Below the pieces are notes generated by a model. That model saw only the letters and a list, made by a program, of their open reading frames with translations. It made no database searches and was not told where the DNA came from. The translations under genes were made by a program, and so were the position numbers. Below, one piece after another: positions 1-8,719 of a stretch of 64,000 bases of DNA (the first letter of the stretch is position 1; every line of letters begins with the position of its first letter). Origin of the DNA: Streptococcus thermophilus (GTDB taxonomy: Bacteria > Actinomycetota > Actinomycetes > Mycobacteriales > Mycobacteriaceae); NCBI GenBank assembly GCA_900618065.1, contig UYIL01000003.1:496001-560000 (forward strand), in the 5' to 3' direction.

Positions 1-284
1 CCATCGTGGTGGCCAACGACAACGGCGGCGGCATTTTCGAGTCCCTCGAACCCGGTGCTGAGCCACTGCGGGAGTACTTCGAGATGGCGTTTGGCACGCC
101 TCACGACGTCGACATCGCCGCCCTCGCAGACGCCTACGGTGTCGCGTACCGCCGGGCTGAGTCGACGCAGGAGTTGGTGGAATGCCTTCTGGATGGCGTC
201 GATAAGCACGAGCCCGTGACTGTGATTGAGGCCGTGACCACGCGCGCGACCAGGCGCGATCTGGCAGAGCGGCTGAAGAAGTGA
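1..284 (+). CDS. menD: MenD C-terminal end (partial, runs off the left edge)
   Basis: This is the last 94 codons of 2-succinyl-5-enolpyruvyl-6-hydroxy-3-cyclohexene-1-carboxylate synthase, the thiamine-diphosphate enzyme that commits isochorismate to menaquinone synthesis. The reading frame is open from base 3. The segment [16 protein letters not shown] is the conserved metal/ThDP-binding tail motif of MenD, followed by a segment (residues [16 protein letters not shown]) typical of the C-terminal ThDP fold. The following gene starts inside the stop codon (GTGA overlap). The neighbouring menG, menJ and polyprenyl synthase genes support the menaquinone role. A copy of the CGTCGATAAGC 11-mer lies at 197-207. 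Confidence 0.93.
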   Translation, partial: IVVANDNGGGIFESLEPGAEPLREYFEMAFGTPHDVDIAALADAYGVAYRRAESTQELVECLLDGVDKHEPVTVIEAVTTRATRRDLAERLKK

Positions 285-724
285 TCCAGCGCCGCCTGCA
301 CCAGCTGATCATCGCGTTATACCTGTGCGCGATGCTCGGCAGCGTGACCATGATTGCCGGGCCCGCGCTGAATGATGCCACTATCGCCCGCGACCCTGGC
401 CGCGGCATCGCCACCGTCACCAGCGTGACCTGGCTGCGCACCTCCGTCGAATACCAAGACGAAACTGGGCGCGTGCACTTTCCGCCGCTGGGTCTGCTCT
501 ACCCCTCGGGACTGGGGGAGGGGCAGCAAGTGTGGGTGACATACGCGAAATCGGACCCGGACATTGTGAAGGTGGAAGGCCGCTCATGGACGCTCGCGCT
601 CGTTCCGGCGTTATCGGTCGCGCTCATGTCCACGCTTATCGCCGCGTTAGCGTGGATGGCGGTTTCGCGGGCGGGACGGCGCGAAAATTCACCTGCCGTT
701 ACCGAGAAAGACGCAAACAGTTAG
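281..724 (+). CDS. DUF3592-like small membrane protein
   Basis: A 147-residue protein. It has a hydrophobic segment near residues 8-27 and another near residues 105-128. Between them lies a small extracytoplasmic domain ([19 protein letters not shown], then [20 protein letters not shown]) resembling DUF3592. The GTG start overlaps the menD stop by 4 bases, so the two are probably translationally coupled. In Mycobacterium tuberculosis a similar small membrane protein sits between menD and mgtA (Rv0556), so the position is conserved. No function is established. The C-terminal tail is charged and probably cytoplasmic. Confidence 0.75.
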   Translation: MIQRRLHQLIIALYLCAMLGSVTMIAGPALNDATIARDPGRGIATVTSVTWLRTSVEYQDETGRVHFPPLGLLYPSGLGEGQQVWVTYAKSDPDIVKVEGRSWTLALVPALSVALMSTLIAALAWMAVSRAGRRENSPAVTEKDANS

Positions 725-747
725 CTGGCCACAGAAATAATGATGCA

Positions 748-1905
748 ATGCGTGTCGCTATTGTTGCCGAAGCTTTCCTGCCCAACGTCAACGGAGTAAC
801 CAACTCTGTTCTGCGTGTGCTGGAGCATTTGGAGGCGACCGGCCACGAAGCAGTCGTCATTGCTCCTGGTGCACGGTCGAACCAGGAGGAGATCCCGTCC
901 TACGCTGGGTTCCCGGTCGTGCGCGTGCCCACGATCATGGTGCCGCTGATCGATTCGCTGCCTATCGGTGTGCCCAACGCGACGCTGTGGCGCACCCTGC
1001 GCGAGTTCCAGCCCGACATCGTGCACCTGGCCAGCCCGTACGTGCTCGGCGGCGTCGGAGCCATTGCTTGTCGGCGTTTAAAGCTCCCCGCCGTCGCCCT
1101 GTTCCAAACCGATGTGGCCGGGTACACCGCCCGCTACCACCTCGGCTTTCTGGAGAAGGCGGCCTGGGCGTGGACGCGCAGGCTGCACAACATGACCCAG
1201 ATGACGCTCGCACCGTCCTCGGTGACCATCGAGGAGATTGAGTCCCACGGTATTGAGAATGTGCACAAGTGGGGGCGCGGGGTGGATTCGGAGCTGTTTC
1301 ACCCGTCGAAACGCAGTGAGCAGCTGCGCGCGAAGTGGGACCCGACCGGCACGAAGAAGATAGTCGGCTTTGTGGGCCGCCTCGCGTCGGAGAAGGGCGT
1401 GGAACGTCTCGCGGCGCTGCACGGGGACTCGGGGATCCAGCTGGTCATCGTTGGCGACGGACCGGAGCGGCGCGACCTGGGCAAGCTCATGCCGCGCGCG
1501 ATCTTCACCGGTGAGCTGCGCGGGGAAGCGCTGGCGACAGCGTACGCGTCGCTGGACCTGTTCGTCCACACCGGAGAGTTTGAGACTTTCGGCCAGACAC
1601 TGCAGGAAGCGCAGGCCTCCGGCACGCCGACGATTGGGCCACGGGCAGGCGGGCCCATCGACACGATTGTGGACGGCTACAACGGCCAGCTTCTCGACGT
1701 CCCCACCTTCGAACGAGACCTGCCCGCCGCCGCTGCCACCATCCTCGCCGACGACAACCTCGAGCAGATGAGCCGCAACGCCCGGGAGTCTGTCGCCGAT
1801 AGAACCTGGCCGGCCTTGTGCGAGCAACTCTTGGGCTATTACGAGCAGGTCATTGAAGCCAACCCGTACACGGGGCGGAAAGGCCGGCGCGGCAAGGCGA
1901 AGTAG
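748..1905 (+). CDS. mgtA: GDP-mannose-dependent alpha-mannosyltransferase MgtA
   Basis: A GT4-family glycosyltransferase (formerly PimB) of 385 residues that transfers mannose in the synthesis of the corynebacterial lipomannan/glucuronosyl-diacylglycerol glycolipids. The ATG at 748 gives the family N-terminus [20 protein letters not shown]; longer in-frame extensions upstream lie inside the preceding gene and are not credible. The C-terminal Rossmann domain carries [13 protein letters not shown] and the retaining GT4 EX7E motif, ETFGQTLQE (codons near 1580-1607). It is followed after 11 bases by menG. The same gene order occurs in mycobacteria (Rv0557-Rv0558). Confidence 0.92.
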   Translation: MRVAIVAEAFLPNVNGVTNSVLRVLEHLEATGHEAVVIAPGARSNQEEIPSYAGFPVVRVPTIMVPLIDSLPIGVPNATLWRTLREFQPDIVHLASPYVLGGVGAIACRRLKLPAVALFQTDVAGYTARYHLGFLEKAAWAWTRRLHNMTQMTLAPSSVTIEEIESHGIENVHKWGRGVDSELFHPSKRSEQLRAKWDPTGTKKIVGFVGRLASEKGVERLAALHGDSGIQLVIVGDGPERRDLGKLMPRAIFTGELRGEALATAYASLDLFVHTGEFETFGQTLQEAQASGTPTIGPRAGGPIDTIVDGYNGQLLDVPTFERDLPAAAATILADDNLEQMSRNARESVADRTWPALCEQLLGYYEQVIEANPYTGRKGRRGKAK

Positions 1906-1916
1906 ACTGTCCTCTT

Positions 1917-2603
1917 ATGGCCAAGGCGAACCTGGAAAAGAACCCGCACGACGTGGCGGGGATGTTCGATGACGTAGGAAAGAACTACGACATCACCAAC
2001 ACAGTGATGACGGCTGGCCTGGACCGCCGCTGGCGCCGCCGGACCCGCGAACTGTTGGACTTGAAGCCGGGGGAGCGCGTGCTCGATCTAGCTGCTGGCA
2101 CGGCCGTGTCCACCGAAGAGCTGGCCAAGTCCGGCGCGTGGTGCGTCGCCTGCGACTTCTCCCAGGGCATGCTCGCCGCCGGTGCGCACCGCGACGTGCC
2201 GAAAGTCGTCGGCGACGCCATGCACCTGCCGTTCGCCGATGAGACCTTCGACGCTGTGACCATTTCCTACGGCCTGCGTAACGTGCACGATTTCGAGGCC
2301 GGCCTGCGCGAGATGGCGCGCGTGACCAAACCGGGAGGCCGGCTGGTGGTCAACGAATTCTCTACACCCGTTATCCCGGTGTTCTCCACTATTTACAGCA
2401 CCTTCCTGCCGCGGATGATCCCGCTGCTGGGCAAGGTCTTTTCCTCCAACGCCCCAGCTTATGAGTACCTTGCGGAGTCCATTAAGGCATGGCCCGCGCA
2501 AGAGCAGCTAGCTAACGCCATCAACGACTCCGGGTGGGAACGCGCCACCTGGAAGAATCTCGCCCTCGGGATCGTGGCGCTGCACCGCGCTGAGAAGGCT
2601 TAG
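1917..2603 (+). CDS. menG: Demethylmenaquinone methyltransferase MenG/UbiE
   Basis: A 228-residue SAM-dependent methyltransferase catalysing the last C-methylation of demethylmenaquinone to menaquinone. It shows the MenG/UbiE opening ([25 protein letters not shown]), SAM motif I ([15 protein letters not shown]), and the UbiE signature [20 protein letters not shown] followed by [12 protein letters not shown]. The ATG at 1917 lies 11 bases after mgtA. The gene converges with menJ on the other strand, with only 10 bases between the two stop codons. Confidence 0.95.
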   Translation: MAKANLEKNPHDVAGMFDDVGKNYDITNTVMTAGLDRRWRRRTRELLDLKPGERVLDLAAGTAVSTEELAKSGAWCVACDFSQGMLAAGAHRDVPKVVGDAMHLPFADETFDAVTISYGLRNVHDFEAGLREMARVTKPGGRLVVNEFSTPVIPVFSTIYSTFLPRMIPLLGKVFSSNAPAYEYLAESIKAWPAQEQLANAINDSGWERATWKNLALGIVALHRAEKA

Positions 2604-2613
2604 GCGCAATGGT

Positions 2614-3885
2614 TTAGCGGGCGTCCCACAGCGGCGCGTCGCGCCGGGTCGCCGACGCTGAGGCCACGGACCCGGCCAGCCGCCACGCCCGCGCGATGAG
2701 GTCTTTGTCCTCTTCGCTGATGAGGTTGCCCATCAGCCGGGCGGCGGCGGGCATGAGGTAGCGGCCGCCGAGTCCCCGCAAAGCAACCGGCCCAGCAAGG
2801 GGCAAGAACTGCGGGTAGGTCAACAGCCGGGCCGCGGTGCGGGCGAGCACGAAGGCTTCGCCGTAGCGGCGGCGCAGTTCGTGCGGCCAAACCAGCGTCA
2901 GGTCGCGGTCGACGGCGCGTTTGCGGCCGTTCGAGCCCGCCTTGGCATCAGCGATGAGGTCGACCGCCATGATGGCGGTCTCCAACCCGTAGTCGATTCC
3001 CTCACCGTTGAGCGGGTTGACGCAGGCGGCGGCGTCGCCGATGAGCATCCAGTTCGGGCCGGCGACGTTGGACACGGCCCCGCCCATGGGCAGCAGCGCC
3101 GAGGCGATGTCGCGGGGCTCGCCGAGCTGCCATTCCTCGCGGACCTGGTCGGCGTATTGCACCAGTAGTTTTTTCGTGTTCACCTTCGCCGGCCGGGCAT
3201 CGGTGGATAGGGCGCCGCAGCCCAGGTTCACAGCAGAACGTCCAAGCGGGAAGATCCAGCCGTAGCCAGGTTGAATCGCCCCGTCCGAGTCGCGGAGTTC
3301 AACGTGGGAGTGCATCCACGGCTCGTCGGCAAACGGGGTAGTGCAATAGGACCGCGCGGCGATGCCGTACACCTCGCCGCGGTGCCACTGCCTGCCCAAA
3401 AGCTTTCCGACGGGCGAGCGCACCCCATCCGCAACCACCACCCAGCGCGCGCCGAACGTTCCCTTCGGGGTGACCACCGAGGAGATCTCGCCGCGGGTGC
3501 CGTGCGCGAGCGCGGTGACGGGGCAGTCGTACAAGACGGTGGCGCCGGTGGTGGCGGCCAGGTCAGCCAAAGTAGCGTCAAAAAGCGTGCGGGGAGAAGT
3601 AGACCCCTCGGCGCCGTAGGACCCGTCGGGCCACGGTGCGGTGACGGAGCCGCCGAAGCCGTGCAGCTTCAGGCCCTTGTTGCGGTAGGCCGGCAGTGCT
3701 GATTCGAGTCCGAGCGCGCGCAGAGAATGGACTGCGCGCGGGGTGAGTCCGTCGCCGCAGGTTTTGTCGCGGCGGTGGGCAGAGGCGTCGACAAGCAATG
3801 TGCTCAAGCCGGCGCGCACCGCAGCGATCGCTGCGGCGGAGCCAGCGGGACCGGCCCCGACGACAACGCACTCGAAGGATTTCAT
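2614..3885 (-). CDS. menJ: Menaquinone reductase MenJ (geranylgeranyl reductase family flavoprotein)
   Basis: A 423-residue FAD-dependent oxidoreductase of the geranylgeranyl reductase family. In M. tuberculosis the orthologue MenJ saturates one isoprene unit of the menaquinone side chain, giving the MK-n(II-H2) form typical of corynebacteria. The N-terminus has the dinucleotide-binding motif VVGAGPAGSAAAIAA and an acidic end to beta-2 (LLVDAS). CGDGLTPRAV and the C-terminal FAD motif GDAAACVNPLNGEGIDYGLE are also present. I chose the ATG at 3885 because it places the Rossmann motif at residue 7; the longer frame to 3912 has no supporting homology. It is divergent from the polyprenyl synthase. 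Confidence 0.88.
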   Translation of the reverse strand: MKSFECVVVGAGPAGSAAAIAAVRAGLSTLLVDASAHRRDKTCGDGLTPRAVHSLRALGLESALPAYRNKGLKLHGFGGSVTAPWPDGSYGAEGSTSPRTLFDATLADLAATTGATVLYDCPVTALAHGTRGEISSVVTPKGTFGARWVVVADGVRSPVGKLLGRQWHRGEVYGIAARSYCTTPFADEPWMHSHVELRDSDGAIQPGYGWIFPLGRSAVNLGCGALSTDARPAKVNTKKLLVQYADQVREEWQLGEPRDIASALLPMGGAVSNVAGPNWMLIGDAAACVNPLNGEGIDYGLETAIMAVDLIADAKAGSNGRKRAVDRDLTLVWPHELRRRYGEAFVLARTAARLLTYPQFLPLAGPVALRGLGGRYLMPAAARLMGNLISEEDKDLIARAWRLAGSVASASATRRDAPLWDAR

Positions 3886-3968
3886 CGCACTTATTGTGCC
3901 AGACGCACACACTGTGGACTACGGTAAAGGGGACATCATCCAGCCCGCACGACCCGCAAGGACGATCA

Positions 3969-4964
3969 ATGACCAACGGCACACCCCAGCTGGACCTCGG
4001 GGATCAGGAGCTGGCTGCGCGCGTTGCGGAAGGGTTGAACAGCGTGGAAGCACTCATGCTTGAGCGTCTGTCCAGCGGGCAGGACTTCCTCAACGAGAAG
4101 GTCACGCACCTTGCCAAGGCTGGCGGGAAGCGTTTCCGCCCGCTGATGGCCATGCTGGCTAGCGAGTTTGGGCCGGAGCCGCAGGCGGACAAAGTGATCA
4201 AGGGTGCCACGATCGTCGAGATGGTGCATTTGGCCACGCTGTACCACGACGATGTGATGGATGAGGCCGCAAAGCGCCGCGGTGTTGAGTCAGCGAACGC
4301 GCGGTGGACGAACACCGTCGCGATCCTGTCCGGCGACTACTTGCTTGCAGAGGCATCGCGCATCATGAGCGAGATTGACACCGCCACAGTCGCTCACTTC
4401 GCCGAGACGTTCAGCGAGCTTGTCACCGGCCAGATGCGTGAGACGGTTGGGCCCGGCGGAGGCGACCCGGTCGAGCACTACCTCAACGTCATCCGTGAGA
4501 AAACGGGCGTGCTCATCGCGTCGGCGGCGTTCCTTGGTGCGACGCACTCTGGCGCTAAAGAAGAGGATGTGCGCACGCTCAAGGAGCTCGGTGAGGCGGT
4601 CGGCATGATTTTCCAGATCGTCGACGACATCATTGACATCTTCTCTGACTCAACGCAGTCGGGGAAGACGCCCGGCACCGACTTGCGCGAAGGCGTATTC
4701 ACGCTGCCCGTCTTGTACGCGATGCAAGATTCCGGTCCAGCGGGCGAGGAGTTGCGCGCGATGCTCACTGGTCCGCTTATCGACGATGCCGATGTCGCCC
4801 GCGCTCTCGACCTCATCGCACAAACGGATGGCCGTCAGCGCGCGCTTGACGACGTTCGGGGTTACCTGGCCGACGTCGACAAGCATTTGGATGCGCTGCC
4901 GGACATCCCTGCTAACCAGGCGATCCGGCACATCTCGCGCTACACCGTCGACCGCGTCGGGTAG
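3969..4964 (+). CDS. Trans-polyprenyl diphosphate synthase for the menaquinone tail
   Basis: A 331-residue all-trans polyprenyl diphosphate synthase (GrcC/IspB/HepT family) that probably makes the C40-C45 side chain used for menaquinone. It has GGKRFRP (IPP binding), the first aspartate-rich motif DDVMDEAAKRR with its downstream arginines, and the second, VDDIIDIFSD. I chose the ATG at 3969 since it begins the normal family N-terminus; the frame stays open further upstream through the divergent promoter region without homology. Together with menD, menG and menJ it completes a menaquinone cluster in the same order as M. tuberculosis Rv0555-Rv0562. The exact chain length cannot be read from the sequence. 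A CGTCGATAAGC copy (reverse) is at 4775-4785, encoding Leu-Ile-Asp. Confidence 0.9.
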   Translation: MTNGTPQLDLGDQELAARVAEGLNSVEALMLERLSSGQDFLNEKVTHLAKAGGKRFRPLMAMLASEFGPEPQADKVIKGATIVEMVHLATLYHDDVMDEAAKRRGVESANARWTNTVAILSGDYLLAEASRIMSEIDTATVAHFAETFSELVTGQMRETVGPGGGDPVEHYLNVIREKTGVLIASAAFLGATHSGAKEEDVRTLKELGEAVGMIFQIVDDIIDIFSDSTQSGKTPGTDLREGVFTLPVLYAMQDSGPAGEELRAMLTGPLIDDADVARALDLIAQTDGRQRALDDVRGYLADVDKHLDALPDIPANQAIRHISRYTVDRVG

Positions 4965-5030
4965 CTTTATGTGCCACATGCTGGTGATTTGCGTTTTTCC
5001 GGGGCGCGTCCTGTAATGTAGTCCCAGCAC

Positions 5031-5115
5031 GCCAGGTTGCCCGAGCGGCCAAAGGGAGCGGACTGTAAATCCGCCGGCATTGCCTTCAGAAGTTCGAATC
5101 TTCTACCTGGCACCA
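5031..5115 (+). tRNA. tRNA-Tyr (anticodon GTA)
   Basis: Acceptor arms GCCAGGT (5031-5037) and ACCTGGC (5105-5111) pair perfectly, followed by discriminator A and an encoded CCA. The anticodon loop reads CTGTAAA with anticodon GTA. The long variable arm is normal for a class II bacterial tRNA-Tyr, giving 85 nt. Confidence 0.96.
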
Positions 5116-5117
5116 AC

Positions 5118-5152
5118 AAACGCACCGAGGGATTATCCCACGGTGCGTTTTC
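5118..5152 (+). terminator. Intrinsic terminator after tRNA-Tyr
   Basis: An ACGCACCG / CGGTGCGT stem with a loop of about 13 bases is followed by TTTTCT. It lies 3 bases after the tRNA. Confidence 0.85.
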
Positions 5153-5188
5153 TGTTGCGGGTAGTCCGTGTTCACGGGGCGGACATGT

Positions 5189-6574
5189 GGGTTAAACGAC
5201 AAAATGTGTGTCTGACTCCGGCGTGTCGCGGGGTTAGATGTGGCCTTTTTGGATGCCGATTGAGTGGGTGTATTCGGTGTCGATAGCGTTGTCGCAGAGG
5301 GCTGGTCGTCCGGTTTCGTGGTCGGCTTGGTTCTCGTTGTGGGTCAGGGTGGATACTTTGGCGAGTTGGTCCTGACCCCAGTTGGACTGCCTGGCGATTT
5401 CTACGGGATCGTCAGGCAGTTCCGTTTTCAGATATAGCCACCGCTCCAGCATCCGGCGTTGGTGTTCCCCGCCTCTGCCGCGGTGGGTGCGGGCCAGCAG
5501 TTTCAGCTGGGCGTTGATGCCGCCTTCGAGGCTGTTGGTGGTGGATTTGATCCGGCTGACATCGAGCACACCGTCGGGTGGTTCGAGATAGACGAACAGT
5601 AGGTTGTTTCGCCATAGGTGGTTGAGGCTGTTGTAGGCCTTGCGGGTGGGTTCGTGTGTCCACGACCAGGTGCGTTGCCGTGTGGCCGGGTCGGTTGTCC
5701 ACGTTTTCTGGTTCATCCAGTCGCGGTAGACGTTGCCGTATTCGTGTAGCTGCGCACCCCATGCCGCGGCTTCATCCAGGGTGGTGATTGTGGTGAGGTT
5801 GAGTGCGAGTTGGTAGATCGCTCGTCCTGCATCGGTGCGTGGGCGTGAGGTGGTGTGTCGGCGTACCACGCGTTGGGCGTGGACGAGGCAGCGCTGCACT
5901 TTCGTTGTGGGCCAGCATGTTTTGATTGCGCTGGCGGCGCCTCGGCCGCCGTCGATCACCACCATCACTGGGGCAGGAATACGTTCGAGCAACCTTTGGT
6001 AGTCGCGGGTCGTTTCGTGCAAACACCAGTGCCAGGCGATGACGTGATCCAAGGTGGCAGCCACGATAAGACACCCGCCGGCGGTGTAGGTGCCGTCAAG
6101 AAAGACCTGGTCGTAGACCCGTCCTTCGTGCCCGATCGTGGGATCAGGCACATCGACAAGCCAAAACGTTGCAAACCGGCGTTGCAGGGTGCGTGGGTCG
6201 CAGCCTGTTTTGAAAGCGGTGGTTTTCAGGCTGTCGCCTGTGGTGACGTGAGTGATGAAAGCGTCGAAGGCGGCGGCGTTGGTGATATCGGGCCGTCGTT
6301 TCGTGGCGGAGGCGCCGCAGATCTTGCACCGCCATCGGGTGCGGTTGGCGGAGGTTTTGCCGTTGCGCTTCATATCACCGCCGCACACGCGGCAGCGGGG
6401 TCGGTTCTTTGGCATTTACAAAGCCAACAACGCCCCTAGCACACGACGGTGGACTATCCCGGTATTTCCCGTCCCCGCGACAGATATATGCTGTCAAAGC
6501 AAATATTTTCCGGGTTACCGCAGATCACCACCGACGAATCGCTCCATCCGGACACACATTTTGTCGTTTAACCC
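5189..6574 (-). mobile_element. IS1249-like insertion sequence (IS256 family), complete
   Basis: A 1386-bp element with perfect 24-bp terminal inverted repeats (5189-5212 and 6551-6574, outer ends GGGTTAAAC/GTTTAACCC). It is flanked by a perfect 8-bp target duplication GGACATGT (5181-5188 and 6575-6582). It holds one transposase gene on the minus strand. Length, repeats, 8-bp duplication and protein all fit the IS1249 group first described in Corynebacterium. Everything needed for mobility appears intact. Confidence 0.93.
5234..6415 (-). CDS. IS1249-family transposase
   Basis: A 393-residue DDE-type transposase of the IS256/MULE-like superfamily that would cut and rejoin the element's ends. 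The N-terminus holds two CxxC pairs (CRVCGGD and CKICGAS), probably a zinc-binding DNA-recognition module. The catalytic core includes VFLDGTYTAGG (first Asp), VVIDGGRGAASA (second Asp), CLVHAQRVV and the downstream Glu region NSLEGGINAQLK. It is full length with no frameshift, and fills the IS apart from the terminal repeats. Confidence 0.92.
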   Translation of the reverse strand: MPKNRPRCRVCGGDMKRNGKTSANRTRWRCKICGASATKRRPDITNAAAFDAFITHVTTGDSLKTTAFKTGCDPRTLQRRFATFWLVDVPDPTIGHEGRVYDQVFLDGTYTAGGCLIVAATLDHVIAWHWCLHETTRDYQRLLERIPAPVMVVIDGGRGAASAIKTCWPTTKVQRCLVHAQRVVRRHTTSRPRTDAGRAIYQLALNLTTITTLDEAAAWGAQLHEYGNVYRDWMNQKTWTTDPATRQRTWSWTHEPTRKAYNSLNHLWRNNLLFVYLEPPDGVLDVSRIKSTTNSLEGGINAQLKLLARTHRGRGGEHQRRMLERWLYLKTELPDDPVEIARQSNWGQDQLAKVSTLTHNENQADHETGRPALCDNAIDTEYTHSIGIQKGHI

Positions 6575-6611
6575 GGACATGTGCACGTTACTTAAATCTA
6601 GCTAAGTGTTC

Positions 6612-6629
6612 ACCTTAATACTTTAAGGT
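6612..6629. promoter_or_regulatory. Perfect inverted repeat in the promoter region of the lamin-tail protein gene
   Basis: ACCTTAA and TTAAGGT (7-bp arms, 4-base centre) lie 36 bases upstream of the ATG at 6665. Position and symmetry suggest an operator for a dimeric regulator. The regulator is not identifiable from the sequence. Confidence 0.4.
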
Positions 6630-6664
6630 TGGGCCGTTCTGTCCAATCGTTCGAAGGGTCTCTT

Positions 6665-8242
6665 ATGTCTTCCTCCCGCCTCCGCAGCGCAGCCGCAGTT
6701 TCTGTGTCCGCCGCTGTTGGCTTTTCCGCGCTCGTTGCGCCGCATGCGCTTGCCCAGCCGGCAGCCTCTCTCGTTGTGATCAACGAGGTCGAATCCAACG
6801 GCGACCCCGTTGCCGACTGGGTGGAGCTGGCGAACACCAACAACGGTGATGACATCGATATCTCCGGCTGGAAGATTCTCGATGACAACGACAAACACGA
6901 CCCGATTGTCATTCCGGATGGCACGAAGATCGAGTCGGGCGGTTACTACGCCCTTTACACCGAGAAGCAAACGCCGGACGGTTCCCAGGGCTTCGGTCTG
7001 GGCAAGAAAGACTCCGTTCGCGTGTTCGACGCCGCCGACAAGCTTGTGGCTGAGACCACCTGGGACGGCCACGCCGAGCACACCTGGGGCCGCATCCCGG
7101 ACAAGACCGGTGAGTTCACCGGCACCGGTAACCCCACCCGCGGGACGGCCAACGAGGCGGCAGGGGAGAAGAAGCCGGTCGCGGAGACCGCTTGGCCGTT
7201 TGACCCGCAGGAGATCCAGAACATCGATCTGGGTGGCGCGTTTGCGGGCGAGGACATGTCCGGCATCGACTTCGACAACAACGGCCGCGCATGGATCGTC
7301 AATAACGACAAGGGCACACTGTTCGCCGTTGACTATGACGAGGAAACCAAGAAATACACCGAGGCCGGCAACTGGAAGCTGCGCTACAAGGACGGCTCCG
7401 GCGACCCGGATGCAGAGGGCATTGCCTTCGGCCAGGATGGCGCGCTCTACGTGGCCACCGAGCGCAACAACGAGCACAAGGACGTCTCCCGTCCGTCTGT
7501 TCTGCGCTTCGAGCTGCCCACCGGCGACGATAAAGAGCTGAAAGCCACCCACGAGTGGGATCTGAAAGGCCTTGTCGGTGAGATCGGTGCTAACTCTGGC
7601 TGGGAGGCGATCTCCTACATCCCGGACCAGAACGCCTATGCCTTGGGCTTGGAGGCCAACGGCAAGGTCTACTTCGTTGACCTCAAAGACGATGAAACCC
7701 ACGAACTGAAGCAGGAATACCAGTCCCCGTTTGCCGGGGTGATGGCGCTGGATTACAACTCCGTTAACAAGCAGCTGCGTGTGATGTGCGACGAGGTGTG
7801 TGATGGTGCATCCCTCCTCCTGGCCCACAACGGCACGGAGTTCGCCCCGGTGTCCAAAACCCAGGCGCGACCGGCGAAGATGAACAACTTTGCTAACGAG
7901 GGCTTCGCGGCCTTCGTCTCCCGCGGCCAGTGCGAGGGTAAAAAGCTCACGGAGACCACGCGCTTCCTCTGGGCTGACGACGGCGTGTCTAACGGTATTT
8001 CCTTGCGTGGCGCTGTGGCCACGAAGGAAACGGAGTGCGAGCCGTCCACGGGTCTGGACACGAGCAAGGGATCGGGTGAAGGCTCCGCTAAGTCCTCTGC
8101 GCGCGACGCGGACGGCAAGCTGACCCCGGGCGCTACCGCTGGAATTGCGCTGGGTGTTCTGGCCGCACTCGGGACGATCTTCGTTGCCTTCAGGGACCAG
8201 ATCAACAGTGCGCTGGGGCAGATCTTCGGTATCCGCCAATAG
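6665..8242 (+). CDS. Secreted, membrane-anchored lamin-tail-domain protein with a predicted propeller
   Basis: A 525-residue predicted cell-surface protein. Residues 1-30 form a Sec signal peptide ending near HALAQPA. Residues 33-110 match a lamin-tail domain (VVINEVESNG, DWVELANT, ISGWKILDDND, YYALYTEK). Residues about 175-450 carry repeated beta-strand blocks resembling an esterase-like/YncE-type propeller (GIDFDNNGRAWIVNNDKGTL, EGIAFGQDGALYVATERNN, WEAISYIPDQNAYALGLEANG). A hydrophobic helix near residues 491-510 (GATAGIALGVLAALGTIFVA) anchors the C-terminus. The ATG at 6665 has GAAGGG at good spacing; an earlier in-frame GTG is less likely. The gene stands alone between IS1249 and the tRNA genes. 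A role in phosphate or nuclease metabolism is possible from similar architectures but unproven. Confidence 0.75.
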   Translation: MSSSRLRSAAAVSVSAAVGFSALVAPHALAQPAASLVVINEVESNGDPVADWVELANTNNGDDIDISGWKILDDNDKHDPIVIPDGTKIESGGYYALYTEKQTPDGSQGFGLGKKDSVRVFDAADKLVAETTWDGHAEHTWGRIPDKTGEFTGTGNPTRGTANEAAGEKKPVAETAWPFDPQEIQNIDLGGAFAGEDMSGIDFDNNGRAWIVNNDKGTLFAVDYDEETKKYTEAGNWKLRYKDGSGDPDAEGIAFGQDGALYVATERNNEHKDVSRPSVLRFELPTGDDKELKATHEWDLKGLVGEIGANSGWEAISYIPDQNAYALGLEANGKVYFVDLKDDETHELKQEYQSPFAGVMALDYNSVNKQLRVMCDEVCDGASLLLAHNGTEFAPVSKTQARPAKMNNFANEGFAAFVSRGQCEGKKLTETTRFLWADDGVSNGISLRGAVATKETECEPSTGLDTSKGSGEGSAKSSARDADGKLTPGATAGIALGVLAALGTIFVAFRDQINSALGQIFGIRQ

Positions 8243-8262
8243 CGCTATAAACACGCATAAAC

Positions 8263-8312
8263 AAAGATTGACCTGCTGATTTGTGAATGTGCGCAACGGC
8301 AGGTTAATCTTT
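8263..8312 (+). terminator. Hairpin terminator downstream of the lamin-tail gene
   Basis: AAAGATTGACCTGC (8263-8276) pairs with GCAGGTTAATCTTT (8299-8312), with a single G-U pair. It sits about 20 bases after the stop codon and ends in a T run. Confidence 0.7.
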
Positions 8313-8351
8313 CAAAGGCTTCAAACAAGCGGCTAACGCTTCAGAGGCTGC

Positions 8352-8424
8352 GCCCCCTTAGCTCAGTCGGCAGAGCGTCTCCATGGTAAGGAGAAGGTCA
8401 GCAGTTCGATTCTGCTAGGGGGCT
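8352..8424 (+). tRNA. tRNA-Thr (anticodon GGT)
   Basis: Acceptor arms GCCCCCT and AGGGGGC pair perfectly. The anticodon stem TCTCC/GGAGA encloses the loop ATGGTAA, giving anticodon GGT. The T arm is CAGCAGTTCGATTCTGCTA. The CCA end is not encoded. Confidence 0.95.
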
Positions 8425-8477
8425 CTGTTGTTTGCTGGCGTCTGCCCGGGAAACCGGGTGGTAGGCGGCAAGCACAT

Positions 8478-8549
8478 GGCGGTGTAGCTCAGTGGTAGAG
8501 CAAGCGACTCATAATCGCTGTGTCGAGAGTTCAATTCTCTCCATCGCTA
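8478..8549 (+). tRNA. tRNA-Met (elongator, anticodon CAT)
   Basis: Acceptor arms GGCGGTG and CATCGCT pair with two G-T pairs. The anticodon loop is CTCATAA, giving CAT. The usual initiator features (GGG/CCC anticodon stem, mismatched first pair) are absent, so this is the elongator. The CCA end is not encoded. Confidence 0.92.
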
Positions 8550-8616
8550 CTCACCTTCTGGGAGCGGTCCTACGCTCGTGGTAGGGTTGGCGTACTGTTT
8601 TACGCAGTGCACCAAA

Positions 8617-8692
8617 AGGGGCGTGGCGCAATTGGTAGCGCAACGGTCTCCAAAACCGTAGGTTGCAGGTTCGAGTCCTGTCGCCCCTGCCA
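8617..8692 (+). tRNA. tRNA-Trp (anticodon CCA)
   Basis: Acceptor arms AGGGGCG and CGCCCCT pair perfectly, followed by discriminator G and an encoded CCA. The anticodon loop is CTCCAAA. It lies directly upstream of secE, the usual actinobacterial arrangement. Confidence 0.96.
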
Positions 8693-8719
8693 TAGACGAC
8701 CAATGCCTTGAGGAGAGCT

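Noticed and set aside
532..747. A longer N-terminus for MgtA
   Set aside because: The extension lies in the preceding gene and the known N-terminus begins at 748.
3787..3797. CGTCGACAAGC as another copy of the 11-mer
   Set aside because: One base differs (GAC for GAT) and it lies in coding sequence where Val-Asp-Lys is common, so it was not counted.
6623..8296. A 557-codon open frame antisense to the lamin-tail gene
   Set aside because: The plus-strand frame has a signal peptide, domain motifs and a binding site; the antisense one has none.
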